NCBI RefSeq assembly: GCF_029937755.1
Contig: NZ_JAPYPG010000001.1
Location: 62,001 to 126,000, forward strand
Source of the DNA: Henriciella sp.
GTDB taxonomy: Bacteria; Pseudomonadota; Alphaproteobacteria; Caulobacterales; Hyphomonadaceae
Direction: 5' to 3'
DNA length: 64,000 bases
Part shown: in pieces, positions 62,794 through 64,000 of the stretch
Layout of the letters: each line of letters opens with the position of its first letter
How positions within the stretch are numbered: the first letter of the stretch is position 1
Program-made: the position numbers and the translations under genes
Notes under the pieces: generated by a model
What the model was told of the DNA's origin: nothing
What the model saw: the letters and a program-made list of their open reading frames with translations, nothing else
Databases searched by the model: none

Positions 62794-64000
62794 CAGGGCG
62801 CACCCTTGGTGGTGATGATGGATGGAACGCTGGCCGTCTGCCAGCGTGCTGCCCGGCGCGAGTCGCGGCGGATGGCGGTGGCCATGATATCGCGTGCAAC
62901 AGGCGCCGCCGCACTCGACCCGCCCTCGCCGTGCTCAACAACCACAGCAGCCGCATATTTCGGATCATCGGCAGGCGCATAGCAGACGAAGAGCGCATGG
63001 TCGCGCAGCCGGCGGTCCAGCTGATCACCCTTGAGCACGCCCGTGCGCCGCTCTTCCTCACTGATGCGGCGCACCTGCGCGGTGCCCGTCTTGCCTGCCA
63101 GCCGCGGGCCGCCAAGGCCGAGGTCGCCGGCCCGCCAGGCGGTGCCGCCCGCTTCCGACGTGACGCCGTACATGCCGGCCTTCATCCGGTCCATCATCTC
63201 CGGATCGAGCGGTTCGGCGCCCTTGATCGGTTTGTCAGGGCGAGGCCCTTCGCCGATGATATAGGGCTCGATCAGCTTCCCACGCGCAGCAATCCGCGCA
63301 GACATCAGGGCGAGTTGTAGCGGGCTCGTCGAGAGATAGCCCTGTCCGATGCCGTAATTGAGCGTTTCGCCTTCATACCATGGCTCGCCGAGCGTCCGGC
63401 GCTTCCACGCATCGTCCGGCACCGTGCCTGAGCGCCCGCCTGTCATCCCGAGATCCCAGGTCTGGCCGAAGCCGAACTTGCGGGACACCTCGGCAATCTT
63501 CTCGACGCCCACACGGCGCGCGATTTCGTAGAAGTAGACGTCGCAACTGCCCTTGATCGCCCAGTGCATGTTCACCGAGCCATGGCCGCCGCGTTTCCAG
63601 CAGTGCCATGTGCGGTTGCCGAACCGGTAATACCGGTTGCAGTGGACACGCATATTGGGGTCGATACCGGCTTCCAGCGCTGCCGTCGCCACCACCATCT
63701 TGTAGGTCGAGCCGGGCGGATAGGTGCCGTCATAAGCCTTGTGATAAAGCGGCGAACGGTCATTCTCCCGCAGCGCATTATAGTCTTCGTACGAAATGCC
63801 GTTCACGAAATCATTCGGATCGAAGGCAGGCGTCGAGACGAAAGCGAGGATCGCGCCGGTCTCGATGTCGAGAACGACAGCCGCCCCGCTCTCTTCCCCG
63901 AACCGGTCGATGGCCGCACGTTGCAGCTCGGCATCGATGGTGAGGCCGATATCCTTGCCCGGTGTCGGGGCGAGGTCGTCACTGTCCAGTTCGCGGATGA
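62793..64000 (-). CDS. mrdA: Penicillin-binding protein 2, N-terminus beyond the window edge
   Basis: Class B transpeptidase cross-linking peptidoglycan in elongation, partner of RodA. The frame runs open from the right edge to the stop at 62793, about 402 codons, so the N-terminal anchor and pedestal domain are missing. The transpeptidase motifs are present: SxxK in PPGSTYKMV, SxN-like SCD in KGSCDVYFYE, and KTG in LAGKTGTAQVR. AAVVLDIETGAILAFVSTP near the truncated end is the standard start of the domain. The gene is probably complete outside the window. Confidence 0.95.
   Translation of the reverse strand, partial: IRELDSDDLAPTPGKDIGLTIDAELQRAAIDRFGEESGAAVVLDIETGAILAFVSTPAFDPNDFVNGISYEDYNALRENDRSPLYHKAYDGTYPPGSTYKMVVATAALEAGIDPNMRVHCNRYYRFGNRTWHCWKRGGHGSVNMHWAIKGSCDVYFYEIARRVGVEKIAEVSRKFGFGQTWDLGMTGGRSGTVPDDAWKRRTLGEPWYEGETLNYGIGQGYLSTSPLQLALMSARIAARGKLIEPYIIGEGPRPDKPIKGAEPLDPEMMDRMKAGMYGVTSEAGGTAWRAGDLGLGGPRLAGKTGTAQVRRISEEERRTGVLKGDQLDRRLRDHALFVCYAPADDPKYAAAVVVEHGEGGSSAAAPVARDIMATAIRRDSRRAARWQTASVPSIITTKGAP

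Overview
The window looks like chromosomal DNA of a high-GC (about 60-65 percent by eye) marine-type alphaproteobacterium, most likely in or near Caulobacterales/Hyphomonadaceae or Parvularculales. The clues are a TipF-like degenerate EAL protein, an alphaproteobacteria-type BamF (DUF3035) gene beside lspA and an M16 peptidase pair, a DUF2093 gene, an ESFPASDPP small protein, a recA promoter with GTTC/GAAC LexA-type half sites, and many lipobox or signal-peptide proteins. Lineage is inferred from gene content only. I saw no rRNA, tRNA, insertion sequence, integrase, phage gene or CRISPR array.

Layout. 1-10.7 kb: an M2 dipeptidyl peptidase lipoprotein (cut by the left edge), purL, then about 6 kb of envelope and accessory genes (lipoprotein, a D-amino-acid-oxidase-like protein with its domains in permuted order, DUF3089 hydrolase, GNAT protein, DUF418 membrane protein) that separates purL from purQ; purS is not seen. 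10.8-16.5 kb: entericidin, trhO with a GST gene, alaS, recA. 16.7-25.3 kb: a secreted protein, DUF2093 and M23 peptidase, cupin lipoprotein, amidase, MgtC, quinone reductase, rnhB, a tiny secreted peptide, GIY-YIG protein, acyl-CoA synthetase. 25.3-32.2 kb: 11-bp tandem repeats, a DUF900-OmpA fusion, a putative HTH-membrane-periplasm sensor, ttcA, a TPR protein, an ArsP-like permease, and an XRE regulator with a membrane partner behind three palindromic operators. 32.4-40.3 kb: trypsin-like protease, amidohydrolase, VCBS-repeat protein, YaiI, methyltransferase, an FMN 2-hydroxy-acid dehydrogenase facing a VOC protein, and small proteins.

40.3-49.2 kb is a minus-strand housekeeping block: mutL, an inactive plus active M16 peptidase pair, bamF, lspA and ileS. 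49.4-53.6 kb: YbjN-like protein, ribF, MaoC hydratase, HAD phosphatase and TipF-like protein. 53.6-57.4 kb: a probable plus-strand structured RNA ending in a strong terminator, a degenerate RNase Z-like lipoprotein, an FAH-family enzyme and a fused GmrSD-type DUF262-DUF1524 gene. 57.4-64 kb: lipoprotein, prolyl aminopeptidase, a small secreted pair including an unanchored TonB C-terminal domain, an NSS sodium symporter, and rodA with mrdA (PBP2, cut by the right edge).

Together the window mixes core information-processing genes (alaS, ileS, recA, mutL, rnhB, ttcA, trhO), cell-envelope and cell-shape functions (lspA, bamF, rodA, mrdA, M23, entericidin) and a rich set of exported hydrolases suited to peptide-rich particulate or surface habitats. 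The most unusual items are the permuted amino-acid-oxidase-like protein, the rod-shaped RNA candidate near 53.7 kb, the zinc-site-less RNase Z-like lipoprotein and the triple-operator regulator locus.
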